This document shows positions 1 through 13,300 of a stretch of 64,000 nucleotides of DNA, piece by piece. How positions within the stretch are numbered: the first letter of the stretch is position 1; the number at the start of each line of letters is the position of its first letter. The notes below the pieces were generated by a model, which worked only from the letters and a program-made list of their open reading frames with translations, was not told where the DNA came from and did no database searches. The stretch lies in assembly GCA_047967505.1 (NCBI GenBank), contig CM106539.1. One strand, written 5' to 3'. This DNA is from Dipteris shenzhenensis (lineage: Eukaryota > Polypodiophyta > Polypodiopsida > Gleicheniales). Position numbers and translations under genes: made by a program.

Positions 1-632
1 GATCTGCATGAGGAAATTTACATGGTGTAGTCGAAAGGCTTTGAAGAAAAGGGCAAAGAGCATTTAGTTTGCAAGTTGAAGAAGAGTCTCTATGGTCTTA
101 AGCAAGTGCCTAGAGAATGGTATCAGAAGTTTGATGCTTTCATTCGGTCCCAGGGTTTTTGAAGGAGTGAAATTGATCATTGCCTCTACACTAAAAGGGC
201 TAAGGATAATAGCTTGATACTCCTGGCACTACATGTGGATAGTAGGAGATCCACTTCTGGTGTGTGCCATGGATGTCTCGCACATAGAAGTGCATTGATT
301 TGTCTACCACAGAGGCTGAGCATGTTGCAGCCATAGAGGGTTGCAAGGGGGCTATATGGCTTAATTGGCTAGTGGGAGATTCGGAGATTCATACAGGTGT
401 ACTGACATTGCATAGTGATTCCATGAATGCTATTCAGCTGGCACAGAATCAGATCTTTCATGCAAAGACCATACACATTGAGGTTAGGTACCATTTCATC
501 AGGGAGGTACTTGAGGACAAGCGCATAGAGCTTGTCAAGGTTCATACAGATGATAACTCTGCAGATATGCTGACGAAGAGTCTACCTAGTCAGCGGTTTG
601 AGCATTGTCATGTATTGATGGGCATTGGATAG
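1..632 (+). pseudogene. Ty1/copia reverse transcriptase-RNase H fragment, internally deleted
   Basis: This is the 3' part of a copia polyprotein. Frame 1 shows reverse-transcriptase signatures (an LHEEIYM-type start and SLYGLKQVPREWY near 90-120). It is interrupted by stops at 28-30 (TAG) and 160-162 (TGA). At about 240 the reading jumps from the Asp that normally opens the YVDD region straight to the RNase H motif RRSTSG, so the intervening thumb and connection are deleted. The frame then shifts. From about 300 it encodes the RNase H remainder (STTEAEH, NQIFHAKTIHIEVRYHFIRE, ADMLTKSL), ending at 632. No function is expected from this copy. The family call is secure, and the 5' half lies outside the window. 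Confidence 0.9.
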
Positions 633-674
633 TATGCTCACTGGTTGTTCTCCCTTAAAGGCACATTGTCCTTT

Positions 675-850
675 AAGTGGGAGGTTGTGGGGGTTAAGTG
701 TCACTGTGCCTTTACCTTGGTTATGTACAATACTCAAACACATATATAAATGAATGAAAAAGAAGATTAGGGTGTTCTGCACCCACCAAAAACTTGTGTG
801 GCTCTCTATTTCTCTCCCTCTTCTGTTCTGCTTCTGTTGAGAGCACTCTC
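675..850 (+). repeat. Polypurine tract and start of the 3' LTR of the first copia fragment
   Basis: A purine-rich stretch at about 677-695 (GTGGGAGGTTGTGGGGGTT) follows the RNase H stop, in the position of a copia polypurine tract. LTR-like sequence with pyrimidine-rich runs follows. The far end of the LTR cannot be fixed because no second copy lies in the window. Confidence 0.45.
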
Positions 851-1988
851 AGTATTTAGTTGCTCTCCAAGCCACGTTGGAATGCGTAGCCTGTGGAATT
901 GCCATAGTACAATTGGGATATTTGCATACACCACTAATAGAGCATACAGTTGCAAAGAAAATGGCATGGTATGTATGTCGACATGGTAGCATTACTAGCA
1001 TCAAGGTCTCCTCTACATTGAAAGCCATTTCGCAACCAACATAGTTTGCTGAATGAGTTAGGTTGTTTGCATGACTAGTAACCATAGAAGGAGCAGATGG
1101 GAAAAGGCAAGCTTGGAAGCCTGCTTGCACTCGGTGGAGCATCTAAGGAGCAATGCGTGTTGCCCTTCCAACTCCTTCATGAGGTGAGACTATAGCTCCA
1201 CATTAGCCTGCAATCCAAAAAACATGCAAAGGCAATTAATTTATATACACATACATATTACAATCGAAATGGAGAAACCCAAAAATTGATAAAAGTATTT
1301 CAATAAGGGACAGCATATTAGAGTCATCTTTAACCTACTTACACCCACATGAGTAAAACTTGTGTTGTCGGAAAGAGATGATCAACATGGAATCAACTAG
1401 ACAATATGCATGTCCATGTTTGCTTGAAGATTTCATGTATCGTCCATCGATTTGGATGCTTCCCACAATAAGCTTCATGTGACGATGTGCAATGGATCTT
1501 CACTAAGCAAAGGTGGTGCTTGTTGAATCTTCTTCCTTTGTTAAGAGTAGACTTTAGTCCATCGCATCATATTTCTGCTAGCCAGCAGTCTAAGTTTTTC
1601 TTATAGAGGCTCATTCATCTCGCATTTATATCATAGAAACAATTCGAAACGCCCGTCTAGTTATAACATTATTGGAGTCGATTCCAAAAAACTTCACATC
1701 AATGTAAACCAAAGCCTCCGGCACTAAAGAGGCAACACAACGAAGCCATAACTATCCCATCGTGAGGGTTTTACAAAATAATACAAATCTTGCATGGTGG
1801 AAAATTTTCCTAAGCAAAAGAAAATTTTGCACAGTGGAACAAATTTCATAAGAAAACAATTGGTTGATTTCTTCATAATTGTAGGGAGGTAAAGTAGAGC
1901 TCACTCAAAGCACACTTGCACACAAGAAAGTTCCATTAAACGGAGTCTCCAACGTACCTGTGATCACCTTTTCGAAGAAAGATCGCCA

Positions 1989-2032
<44 letters not shown>

Positions 2033-2034
2033 AC
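1989..2034. repeat. (TC)n(AC)n compound microsatellite
   Basis: About ten TC units run directly into about thirteen AC units. Confidence 0.95.
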
Positions 2035-2045
2035 ATTGGGGACCT

Positions 2046-5000
2046 TTGATCTCTAGGGGTGTATCTCATTTGGTAAATATTTTGATACAACAGAGTTTAT
2101 ATCTATCCCAGATATTGGCAGAAAGGCTCTACAGGGATGCGAAAAGAGCATGGGGGAGAGTAGTGGTAAACATTAGGGATTGTTCACTTAATTTTTTTCA
2201 TTTTCATCTCGAAGGAAGAGCATTCATATTTTACCTATCCCTTTTGTCCCATCCCCTTATAAAGAAATATGGCCTAGTGATTACATTGGAAAGGATATAC
2301 TTAGCACCTATAATTATGGTGCTTCATCCCCATAGAGAACATTATTGGGGTAAGCATTAGTCACTCTAATAATAACATTATGCACTATCTAGAAACTTCA
2401 TGATCTCCCACAAAATGGAGGTGTAGCCATTATGCCCCCGTAACTTGGATTGTGGTCTTAGCATTTTCCACCTAATTACTGCGATTGATACTTATAAGAC
2501 TAGTATCTGATTAATGATCTGATTAATGAGTGTCTATGGAGATACTGCTTGGACCACTTTTGCAAAACATTATGGAGAAAGCAAAGACAATGTAGAGCCA
2601 AACACATGGACTAGATTTGATCATTGGATTTGACTAGGATCCTCGAGATCAGTGTGGAGATGCTCTCCCCTACCATAAGGAATGACCTGAGAAATAATGA
2701 AGGTAATGAATAGGAATTGTTTTTCCCATGTAATGGATTGATATGAACTAGTGGATAATAAAATCCAACGGAATGTGACTAGTGGTAGAGGTAAATTGGC
2801 AAGTTGTTGAGCACTTATCTTGGTTGCTTTCTAGACTTGAAGAGAGTATGAGTGGACCTTAAATGGAACATTGATTTCATCGCACAAAAAACATTGATTG
2901 GACCAATATTTGGCCTAGGAAGACATTGAAGGCACGGAGTACATCCCTCCCAAAAAGTAGAATCCAAAGCTTGGTTAGAAATGAGAGGGATATGTTCTTT
3001 TGAACTACGTTTTAGCAAGCATCTAGACTCTCTCTTCCATATGGGATACTTTTTGGAGGATTGCTAGTTCACTTTAGACCACATGAGCCTCACTCACAGG
3101 CAATGCATCCATTTGGCATTAGCTTTGTATACACGGAGGAGGCTTACATTGCTGGAATGGCCAATCTTACAATGCTCAAGGCCCAAAGGCTCTATGAAAT
3201 CTATAGGCTACAAATATATTAGCAAGGAGGTCATTCAAGTGAGTCCCTTCATTGATTTCGAGTAGGAGATCGTGAGCTGTCATGACACTATTCACTTGGT
3301 GTGGTGTTTTTTCAACTGTAGATATGATACTGTCCCGTATTAAGATATTCATGATGGTGTGGCTTGCTTAAGCCAAGCCTTTGCCTTGCAATGTAAACCT
3401 CTAGTCTAGAACTGTTTTGAAGACCTGCGTATAGCTACGATCTCAGCAAGCATGGAACAATGGATTAGCAGTCTCGCTAACGTAATCCTCTAGTCTCGCT
3501 GTTGTTGTTACTGACGCTAGAGCTACTGTTAGCTCCTGTATTATTGTCCCAATAGAAACCTCCACTCACACCGTTGGCCATGGTTTCTATTGAGGAAGAT
3601 GAATCGCCTCGGCCCATTGGTTGATTGGAGAAAATTAAAGCCAAGTAAGATCTAGGCCTCCGAACGGATGCACTGAGATTTACAAGATCGACTGCCAAGC
3701 TCCCTGAAGTCCTCAACATGTAGGGTCGACAAGGTCCACAGGGGTTCCTAGATTTGTCGAACTCATAACATTGCATGCTCTTGAGAATGGCATTGCCACT
3801 CATCTATCCGACTACACTATTTTGCTTCTAGTAGCCATAGGGATTTTACATGCAAAGTTAGTGGACCAACCAGAGAGTGAGAAGGTCCTCTCTCACTGGA
3901 TTTACTAGTGCCTTTCTACCTCTAGACCCGCATAGCCAGGCAACCACTTTACGAAACAACCACATTACCTGCCTCTCTGAATATACTCTGTCCTGTATTT
4001 CTCGGTCGGCAATCAATGAAATGCGAGAGCTCCTTGAGCTACAACAAAGTATATTTGCTGAGTTGTGAATGGTTTTAACTCTCAGAGGTAGCTTCCGTCT
4101 ACCCATCACTTCCTGCTAATAGACGCTAAAAAGTGGCCAGGGAGCTTTGATGATAGTTGTTCTTATTCAGAGCTCTAATCACAATGTGACCATGGCAGAA
4201 AAGCATGGACAGTGGAATAGATTTTGCCTTCGAATTCTTACCCTTGATTTGTCATGACGTTTTTATGTTCTACGTGTGTAGAGTATTGGGATCACTTCAC
4301 CGCATTCTCCAACAACCAAGCTTATTCATCACAAGCAGTGAAGTTAGGAGATCCTTGGCCCAAAAATATCCACTGTGGAAAGGAATGTAGAGACATGAGG
4401 CCCTCATAACCCAACAGTGAAGGGTTTATATCTTAGTCTCTCTAGCACCCTTATGGGACTTGTATTCACTCACAACAATTTGGCGACGGGTTATATATAC
4501 CCTTAGGACTCTTAGATGTGCGCACTTACCCATTGGGATCTATGCTTGTTAGGTATCTTTGCTATCGATTGTTTAGATCTATCTTAGCTTGGGTTCCCAT
4601 GTTAGCTACATGATCTTTATGTGTTACAAGCTCAAACATAGAGCCATGATAACGTTAGAACACATTGCATGGATAACATCAAAGATAGCACTAAGGTCTA
4701 GGAGGAAAAAGCTAATTATGGAGCGTTGAAGCACGTGAGACCCTTCAATTTTTTGTATAGAGATGAAAAGTGGTTAATGCTTAGACTGCAAGAGCTTGGA
4801 GTTCCCTAAACCATCATGACATCATTTCATATTTCTTTTGCATTGGGAAGCCCACACACACTCTTGGTAGATAGTGTGATTGTCTTCTCACAAGATCATC
4901 TGGTTTTTTAGCTTGGAACTCTCAAATTTCATAAAGATCTCCTTTTCCTTAACTTACTATTAGTAAAAGGAATTCCCCTTGAAAAAAGATGTTAACTTTT
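2046..5000. other. No recognisable gene
   Basis: Open frames here are short (the longest is about 108 codons, at 3477-3803 on the minus strand) and show no motif I recognise. No tRNA or rRNA is evident by eye. This is probably old, decayed repeat-derived sequence. Confidence 0.5.
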
Positions 5001-5005
5001 ATAAG

Positions 5006-6082
5006 GCCTTAAGTGGTATTTTGAAGGAAAATTCTTTTGCATATTATTAATGGATTTTATATGGAAAAAAGGTTTGGCGACTTTATGACACTCTTGGCCA
5101 GTTATTTGCTAGAATTGGAAATGGATGGGCTATCCATTTATTCTATTGGAATGCTCATAAGTAGTTATTTGACATATTTAATACTCCAAGATTTACTGTT
5201 AGTTGGAGGAAATTTCCTTTTAGAATATTTTGGCATTGGTCTATTAGGCATTTGGAAATTTATTGCACTCATTCTAGGCATGAGAGGCATTCACAAGAGC
5301 TAAGCATCTCAATTGTCTCACTTAGATTGAGATAATGATGGAGATCTTGGCCATATATTCCTTGTTTACAAAATTTAAAGTAGTTGGATGATTTATTGAG
5401 TTATTAATGACTTCATTTCATAGGTACACATGGAGGTTTGAACAAATGGCCTTTAAGATAGCATCATAATGAAGCATGATTAGGACACTCTTAGACCATT
5501 GATTTTTTGCCCTATATTATAGATTATCCAAGTGAAGTATTTTATATGGAAAAGAGGTTTGGGCAATTTTATGACACTCTTGGCTAGTTATTTGCTAGAA
5601 TTGGAAATGGTTGGGCCATCCATTTATTCTATTGGAATGCTCATAAGTAGGTATTTGGCAGATTTAATACTCCAAGATTGATTGTTAATTGGAGTAGATT
5701 TCCCTTTAAAATATTTTGGAATTGGTCTATTAGGCATAATTTTGGAAATTTATACCACTCATTATAAGCCCAAGAGGCATTCACAAGAGCTAAGCATCTC
5801 AACTGTCTCACTTAGATTGGGATAATGATGGAGCTCTTGGCCATATATATTTCCTTTTTTACAAAATTTAAAGGAGTTGGATGGAGAGAGCAGAAGGGTT
5901 AATGCTTTAAGAAATCAAATAAAGGAGTGCTCTAGGTGGATTTTCTTGGGAAAATGCCTTAAGTTGTATTTTAAAGGATAATTCTTTTGCATATTACTAA
6001 GGAATTTTATATGGAAAGGAAGTTTTTACACCCTTGGCCAGATATTATTTGTTTCCTAGAATTGAAATTGGTTGGGCTAGAT
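5006..6082. repeat. Two diverged ~350-bp direct repeats plus a partial third
   Basis: The block at about 5006-5402 recurs at about 5540-5886 with roughly 90 percent identity by eye. Shared landmarks are TTGCTAGAATTGGAAATGG, GCATTCACAAGAGCTAAGC and CTTGGCCATATAT. A shorter third copy of the first ~120 bp lies at about 5961-6082. Each copy is broken in all frames, although a consistent aromatic-rich reading suggests descent from a coding element that I cannot identify. Confidence 0.75.
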
Positions 6083-6172
6083 GTAGGAATCTTGACTTTG
6101 ACCATCTATCTCTAACCAAGCTCACAATGTGGCCATTGTGATTTTATCTCAGGAGAACTTGTATGGTAACAG

Positions 6173-6226
6173 GTACACTTTACACTTTATGCTTTCATAT
6201 TTTACACTTTACACTTTATACTTTGA
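6173..6226. repeat. Short TTTACACT tandem repeats
   Basis: Repeated ACTTTACACTTTA-type units over about 54 bp. Confidence 0.7.
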
Positions 6227-7081
6227 TAAATGAAAAAGGCCATCATTTCTCATTTATTTGCCATGAGTCAATAACTTGTTATAATTAGGAAAATTGGACT
6301 TGGAATGGGACCATGGCCTTATAGCATGGAATCTATCCTTTGATACTGGTAATTAGAAAATGCCATCAAGAAAAAAAAAAGGTATAAGTATACGGAGGTT
6401 ATATTTGGATTTTTTGACCTTGGGAATTCCCTTGGACTTGGTTGGAACTCCCATATTTATGGTTTGTTTGAGATTCCCACTTATTACTTGGATTTCACTA
6501 ACATTTTATATACATTTCTTCATATCTTTAATTGCCCACCTTTCATTACTATTGAATAGTAAAATGCGAGGATTTGATTATGCTATTAATCTAGATCGAG
6601 TGACATGGATAACAACTGTGTGCCGGCATTGAAGCCCGCAGTCCCACAATTCATAGTGTACATGTTCTAACATGCTATGTTTGTGGATGGGTGTACGTAG
6701 GTGAGTTGGCATACCTCTCCATCAGGTTTGCATTAGAGAATCTAAGGCATGACGACACGGTGTTGGCAAATTCAAGAAGCACTCTACAACGGATTTTCTC
6801 CAAGTATTGTTAAATATAATTGAACTCTCTATTGGAGACTAATCATCAGTATCGTTGTACTTTGTGCAATGTATTGATATAAATGTGAGTATAATATTTG
6901 ACTCCCACTTTGACACCTTATTAAGAGGAATGGTATGATATGGATTATTCACACTTATGAGGTATTGAGAGGTTGGTTATTAATGGATTATTCTCACTAG
7001 TTGTTTGAAAAGGGCAATATGATTTACTTTGACATTGAAAACTAGTCCAATAGTATAATAGGATAGATGTTTGATAGGTTG

Positions 7082-7082
<1 letters not shown>

Positions 7083-7124
<42 letters not shown>

Positions 7125-7139
7125 GCACGCACGCACGTA

Positions 7140-7179
<40 letters not shown>

Positions 7180-7225
7180 TGCACACATGCATGCACGGAT
7201 GCACGTACATGCACGCGCACGTGTG
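7083..7225. repeat. (AC)n-(GCAC)n compound microsatellite
   Basis: An AC run (to about 7122) is followed by GCAC units decaying into GCATGCAC and GTGCACAC. Open frames across it on both strands (HTHTHT, ARTHARTH or VCVCVC peptides) are artefacts of the repeat. Confidence 0.95.
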
Positions 7226-7299
7226 CACACACAGAATAGTAGGGTATACCTATCATTGTAGAGAGGCCGAGACTCGAGTGCAAAGAATGAAGAAGGCTA

Positions 7300-8057
7300 G
7301 AGAAGGAAAGGGCATCAAAGAATGAAAAAGGTAGAGCCATCTTCTTCTTATCAAGCAATTTGTTGTCCTCATCAATCCCCCATAGCTCTTCTCCCTTCCT
7401 CGTTTCCACATGCAATTTGCACCAAAACCATGGAGTGGTTCCTTCATGACTACCAAGATGACCTAGTGCTGGAACTCACCATGGATTTCATCATCAAACA
7501 TCTCTACAGTGATCAAGGTTTTGCTTCTAGCTTGACCACAAAGCTCAATATACTTCTTCCCATGTCATCCGAAAAAGTTGCACCAAACATGAAGCAGCAC
7601 CCCGCCAATCGCTTCTACCTCAGTCTATTGCCATTTTAGTCACAATACTATCTCCCTTTTGTTTGTTGTCCTCACACAACGTGCTCCTACATCTTTCTCT
7701 TTGTTGGACATCGGATTGAGCCTCACAAAGACACTGGTCCGATTGGCTTGACCTCCTCCCTTGTCATCCTCCCAAGTTGTCTCTAAGGTTCTTTTCAAGG
7801 GTGGCTTGCAGGGGGAGACATATGCACTCAATGCTATTCGAGGCCTGTGGCCACCTCCTAAGTCCTGTAGAGGAAGGATCTCGATTGAAACGGCTCCAAA
7901 GCTTGTTTCTTCTTCAATTGCAAACAAAGGTGCTCTAGGGAGGGCTAGCCAGAGTCTTACGTCTCTACAATGGATGGGAATCAGGGATTTGAGGAATTAA
8001 GAAAACAAGTAGAAGCAATGCATGATTCGAGAAGTCATGTGAGTTAGGAAGTCATGG

Positions 8058-8060
<3 letters not shown>
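7300..8060. other. No recognisable gene
   Basis: Short overlapping frames exist on both strands but none carries a motif I recognise. Confidence 0.4.

Positions 8061-8092
<32 letters not shown>
8061..8092. repeat. (CT)n tract about 210 bp upstream of the F-box/kelch start
   Basis: About fifteen CT units end in CTTTCTTC. CT runs are common in plant 5' untranslated regions, so this may lie in the leader of the gene at 8302. No transcript evidence is available. Confidence 0.85.
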
Positions 8093-8097
<5 letters not shown>

Positions 8098-8301
8098 CAA
8101 TTAGGTGCAATTCGTTGTTCGATCACCGAGAATTTTTGTCTCAACCAGAAATCAACACCACCATTGAGACCGTTAGATCTCTTGAACATCAACGTCTAAG
8201 GTTGTGACAAGTGGCTTGATGACTCTTGTTTTAGACCGTGGGTGCCTTGAGCAAAAAGGCAAAGATTTCTGGGCTGAGTGTATTGCTTGAGATTCTAGAC
8301 G

Positions 8302-9361
8302 ATGCAAGATATTGGTCTCCCCAACGAGCTTGCCATCCGATGCCTCGTGCCCGTTCCTCACTCGTTGCTCCGCGCAGTCAACAGCCGATGGAGGTGCCTC
8401 CTCGACGCTGATCACACCTTCCGCTCCATCAGGCTCGCACAAGGTCACTCCACTGCCGTTTTCGTAACAATTTCTGACGACGACCAAGCTTATGAAGAAC
8501 GGTCATCACCGCCAACGCATGAGCGCAACCCAGTTTACATTTGTTTTGAGATTGATGTAAAAAGATATAACCGTTGGTTCTCTTGGAATGATCTGCTTAA
8601 TGAGAGATGCGGCTGCCGCGTGATGAGCAGGTTGTCGGAGCGAGAGGGGCGAGAGATTTTCCGAAGGGGACATCGATGTGTGGGGGGGGGGGCTTGGTTC
8701 CTTGGTCTTAGTACTCGGGGGACGTGGAGCACTGCGGCCATAGATGCCCTAGACAGGGTCACGAGACGTTGGCACAGGAGAGCTTGCATGCAAACTCCGC
8801 GGTCGTCTTCATTTGGGGCGGTGGCGCATAAGGGTCGGCATCTCTTCGTATTCGGTGGCTATTACAGAGATGATATAGGAGGTTGCGAATATCTACAGAA
8901 AGCAGAGGTTTATGACTGTCTGTTGGACAGATGGTCGCCAATTGCTAGCATTCCAGTACCTCTGGCGATCTCTGCTGCCTTCCTCTACCAAGAGAAAATC
9001 TACCTGCGACGACCAACACGGGAACAGCTTTGTATTTGCCTACGATATTGACTTGGGCACTTGGCAAGAAGAGACTCGCATGGCAAGAAGCTTGGTACGT
9101 TTCTCTTCCCCGCTGCGTGATTGCACTACCATTGCATCAAGCAGTCTATTTGCTGGAGTAGTGACGACAGCGCGATGTTCGTATGGCTCATGCGAGTTTG
9201 AATACGAGAACATTTACAGAGTAAGGAATACGTTTCAACAGAAACGGGATGATGGAAGCAACAATTCTCAAATTCAAATTCAACTTCAGAAACGGGATGA
9301 TGGAAGCAACAATTCTCAAATTTAACTCCAGGAATTAGATGATAGCGGTGACAAACATTGA
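8302..9361 (+). pseudogene. F-box/kelch-repeat protein gene with one frameshift
   Basis: The product resembles plant kelch F-box proteins, substrate receptors of SCF ubiquitin ligases. The start at 8302 places an F-box at residues ~5-35 (LPNELAIRCLVPVPHSLLRA, then a conserved SRWR). A kelch-type block lies at residues ~180-235 (LFVFGGY, YLQKAEVYDCLLDRWSPIA). After EKIYL, near 9000-9010, the coding frame changes by one base and the kelch pattern resumes (NSFVFAYDIDLGTWQEETRMA) to a TAA at 9323-9325. Frame 1 alone ends at 9051 (249 codons). A G10 run at 8689-8698 lies inside the coding region. The frame change could be real decay or a base-call error. The C-terminus carries a 48-bp tandem repeat. 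No intron is needed. Confidence 0.75.
9239..9358 (+). repeat. 48-bp in-frame tandem repeat at the end of the kelch gene
   Basis: 36 bp at 9239-9274 (encoding QKRDDGSNNSQI) recur exactly at 9287-9322, a 48-bp (16-codon) period. A degenerate third unit (QELDDSGDKH) follows in the same frame after TAA 9323-9325 and ends at TGA 9359-9361. The TAA lies where the first repeat has CAA, so a single C-to-T change may have created the current stop. Confidence 0.9.
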
Positions 9362-10310
9362 GGAAGACATTGATCCACGTCAAACACTTATTTCATTAAT
9401 TTTGGACTCATATGTCTACTTTTGGACTATTCCTTAAAATCCTTCCCAAGTGAAAAGTTTACTTTATGAAACTGTCATTCGAGAATCAAAAGTTTACTTT
9501 CTGGCACTATCATTTTCACATAAGACATTTCAAAATATCTCTCTACAATGTTGTACAAATAATGCAAAAACTACTATTAAATCCTAAATTTATATTTCTT
9601 GTTTATAAGAATCATATTCTTAAAATAAAAAATCCGAGTTATTAGTTTAAATCCATGAAAAACCATGCTATTGAGGATTCACAACATTTTAAAAATGTAT
9701 ACATAAGAGACCTGTAAGACTCTTTTTACTTTCAATGCAAAAAACTATAACACTCTTGAATATTCAAGAAATTAAAAGGTTTATATACACATGAGACATG
9801 ATGGAAGCCTCTTTTGTACTCCAAAAAATAGCAATAGCCATGCTTGCAATTTTACATTATCATGTCATAAGTTTTACAACAAATATTGCTCTGGATGAGT
9901 CTTTGTACAAAGGATCTCCTGTGGCCTTTTCAATAATTTAATTTTTCCTTTACAATGAGTTTAGTACAAATGGGCGATCCAAACATTTGCTTGTTTGAAT
10001 ATCCTTTTCTATCATGATCACAAAAATGAGCGATCCAAACATTTGCTTGTTCAGAATGTCCTTTTTGTCGTCACTTGTCGCTTGGGTGCCATCTTCATTC
10101 ACTCTCATCTGACAACCACCACCACCTTCACTCTTTCTCGATATTTGAATGGTGTTATCATGGGCATTCTTCATTTGCGCTATCTCCTTCTACTTCCTCC
10201 CGGGCGAGCATCTTTGTGAACTCTGTAATGTGCGTAATAATTGGTTACGGTAATTTTATTTTGTCTTCTACATCATACCCCATGTGCTTCTTTGTTTTCT
10301 TTGACCTTGA
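9362..10310. other. AT-rich intergenic sequence
   Basis: I see no gene. A 25-bp stretch at about 9386-9410 (ACACTTATTTCATTAATTTTGGACT) recurs near 38547-38571, so an old dispersed repeat is likely. Confidence 0.5.
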
Positions 10311-10313
10311 TTT

Positions 10314-13300
10314 TCAGGATACTATGACTGTCTCTGTGGAAAGTCTTGAAATTGCTTCATGGTTTGGGACCCATTCCTTTTTCAAACAACTACTATACAA
10401 TGTACTGTTATCTTGGTTCTCCTTCCTGTCCCTTGGCTCATACCATACCGTTGTAAATGTTGTAGCTCTCCCCCGGTCATCCATGCTCACGTCAATTACT
10501 TTCGCAACCCAAAACTTCACGTTCTCATGTTCATCATCCGATGGTCGACGAACTACAACAAAACAATGGACATCTATGTCTATTTGTGGCATAAACTCTC
10601 TCTTCTTGGGTCCACAATATGGACGTGGGAGCAACGATTCAAACTCATTTTCAAAGAGACCACATGCTGGACGCAAGTCATTACCAACATTTGGCCAAAA
10701 TAAAGGCCGTTCTGCCTTAATATCATCTTCTCGCATTTTTGCAAGGTCCTTTATCAATTGGTAGGTCTTGCTAATTACAACAGTAGTGTGTTCCTTCCAA
10801 GAGGGCTTCCAATCAGGAAATCTCCGGAGCATTTCCTCTTTGTATGCAATAAAAGCTTTTAAGCCTTCTATTTCACCTTTGGATTTCTCGCTGAATTCTT
10901 TTATAGGAGCCCATGTTGGATGCATTTCTTTGCTCGGGATTGAAGTTAAGAGAGAGTAAGGTTCTTCAGGTTCCCATTTTGTATCAAGAGAATACTGTTA
11001 CCATTGCATCACTGGTTTTTCATCCTTTAAGAAAAATCGAAAATAGTATGGAGCGCTATGACCAATCAGGGCATTTCTTATCAAGTCATCCATTGTCTCC
11101 ATGTCCTTGTGTTTTAGTTCTCTTGAAACTGTGCTAAATACCTGATCGATATCCTCATGTGTGTGCCCAACCAACAAAAACCCAACTTCAATCTCATTGA
11201 AGATTCTATGAGCGATTAGCATTGAGCAAAATGCAAAGAAGAGTACATTCTTATTCTCTCGTCCGCAATTGTCTGCTTGTATTCTCAAAGTTGCTGGTAG
11301 GCGACCTTTTTCTGCATGTACATTGTGAATTGCCTTCATAACGGATGTTACAACTTGATTGCTATCGTGTAGATGCAAGGAATCAATCCATATGTCTGCA
11401 AAAAACTTAAATCCGTGCACTAACACTCCACATAGATGTGTCTTTAAAAAGTATTTGCCTTGTAGCTTAGGTGGAGTGTTAACGAATCGAGGTAATGTTG
11501 TTGTATTTTGATCCATACCATCTACAATAATGCACATGTACTCATTTGGGTGAGAAATAGCTTGCTCCTTCCAAAATGCATATTTTATTCTAGAATGTCG
11601 AACAAGTCCATGATGAAATTCTCTCTTTCTTTTGTAAGCTTCTTTTTGTTTTGGAGATGTTGCACTCTCAAGTGCTCGCTTTAGATCATCACAGTCGTTG
11701 CACTTTGACATTTTTTGCCTCTAACATGTCCAAAGCTTTTTTTCCAAAGAGTATACAAAGTATGAAAAGATGCCGGTGCATGCCCTCTTTGCCTCTGTGT
11801 TTCTCCAATAGAGTTAAATACTTCTTTTTTGGTCAAACCTATCGGAAGATGCATTTCTGATAGGTGGGGTTGCGGTAAAGCATTTTCATAAATGTAATCT
11901 TTCAAAATTGCTGTTGCCGCAACCGTTGAGGCTCTTGTTTTGGGCCTTCCTATGTTTCCATGAATGTTAAATTTAACTCCATACTTTGCTTTATTAGCCA
12001 AATTCCAATATGTGCCATGTGATAATCCTGTAATAATGCGATATGCATTATTGCATATACTTTTTTCATTTATAAGAGGCCTTATTTGATGTCCTGAACT
12101 TCGCCTTCTCTTATCATTTACAAGAAAGCAAGACAATCTCGTGAGTAGGTATTCATTTCTTCTGCTTCCTTTCCTTTGCCAGACATGTTCTCTACAACCC
12201 TTGATGTCATGTAAGTTAATGGATCGCATACATGTATGCTTACAGCATGTAGATCGCATTGCTTTTAGCATAACATCTTCATTCATTACTCTTATTCTCT
12301 TTGGTTGCTTTTCTGGATCTGCCTGCACTCGTTGTCTTTTCATGCATCTGTATGTCCGTTTTGGGACCTTCTGTACATTCTTATTTGGATTTGTGTAGTT
12401 CTCCTTGTAAGATTTATTTATCACGTTGTTTTCATGAGATGTTGCATCCTTGATCTTATCACTCTGACAATCAAATACTGAATATTCCTTTGTTGATGTC
12501 ATCCTTGCTTTTAATACATTCGTCAAACCATTTGTAACATTTACAAGTTCACAATCAAAGTCAAACACCGAATAGTCCTTTGTTGATCTCATCCCTACTT
12601 TTGATACAATCGTAGAACCACTTGTCACAATGGCATTAGAGTGTCCCGAATGATCTTCAAACTCATCTATTCCTGAGAGAACATCACTCATTGATGCACT
12701 TTCTATGGATTTCATAACTCCATAGTCAGTGGTGATAGAGTGTCCAGAATGATCTTCAAACTCATCTATTCCTAAGAGAACATCGCTCATTGATGCACTT
12801 TCTATGGATTTCATAACTCCATAGTCTTGAAACTCCTCTACTCCAGAGAGAACATCACTCATTATAGTATCGTGCATGATTTCCATAATTCCATAGTTAC
12901 CTGCTTTGACTCCAAGAACTTTATCAGTATCCATGAAGCCATCCATGCTTGAAGATATAACACTTTTGACATCTTTGCCTAAGTTCTCAACGTGCATGAA
13001 CTCATCCACCCCGGATAAGGCATCACTTGTGAAATATTTTTCTTTCTCGGTACCAATGAACTCATCGACTTCTGATAAGACGTCAGTGCTATGGTTGAGT
13101 GCATTGAAATCATCCATCTCTGAAGGAATAGAGCTTGGTACATTGGCATATTCTTTCAATTCTTTGATGTTGTAGTATACATTATGTTTATCATTAAAAA
13201 CCACATGCCGAGTCTTTCCAATCTTTAAAAATTGCATGCTCCATCTCAAATCCTTACCTACCTCATAGTAGGGACCATCCAATGACATTGAGTTATCATC

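Noticed and set aside
3477-4109. Minus-strand frames of 108 and 83 codons as a small gene
   Set aside because: No recognisable motif, overlapping frames of similar length on the opposite strand, and no supporting context.
6945-7415. 156-codon minus-strand frame and overlapping frames across the AC/GCAC microsatellite
   Set aside because: They consist of VCVC, RACVRACV and HTHT runs from the microsatellite.
7640-8000. Overlapping 95-codon (-) and 79-codon (+) frames
   Set aside because: Mutually overlapping, without recognised motifs. At best one is a fragment of decayed sequence.
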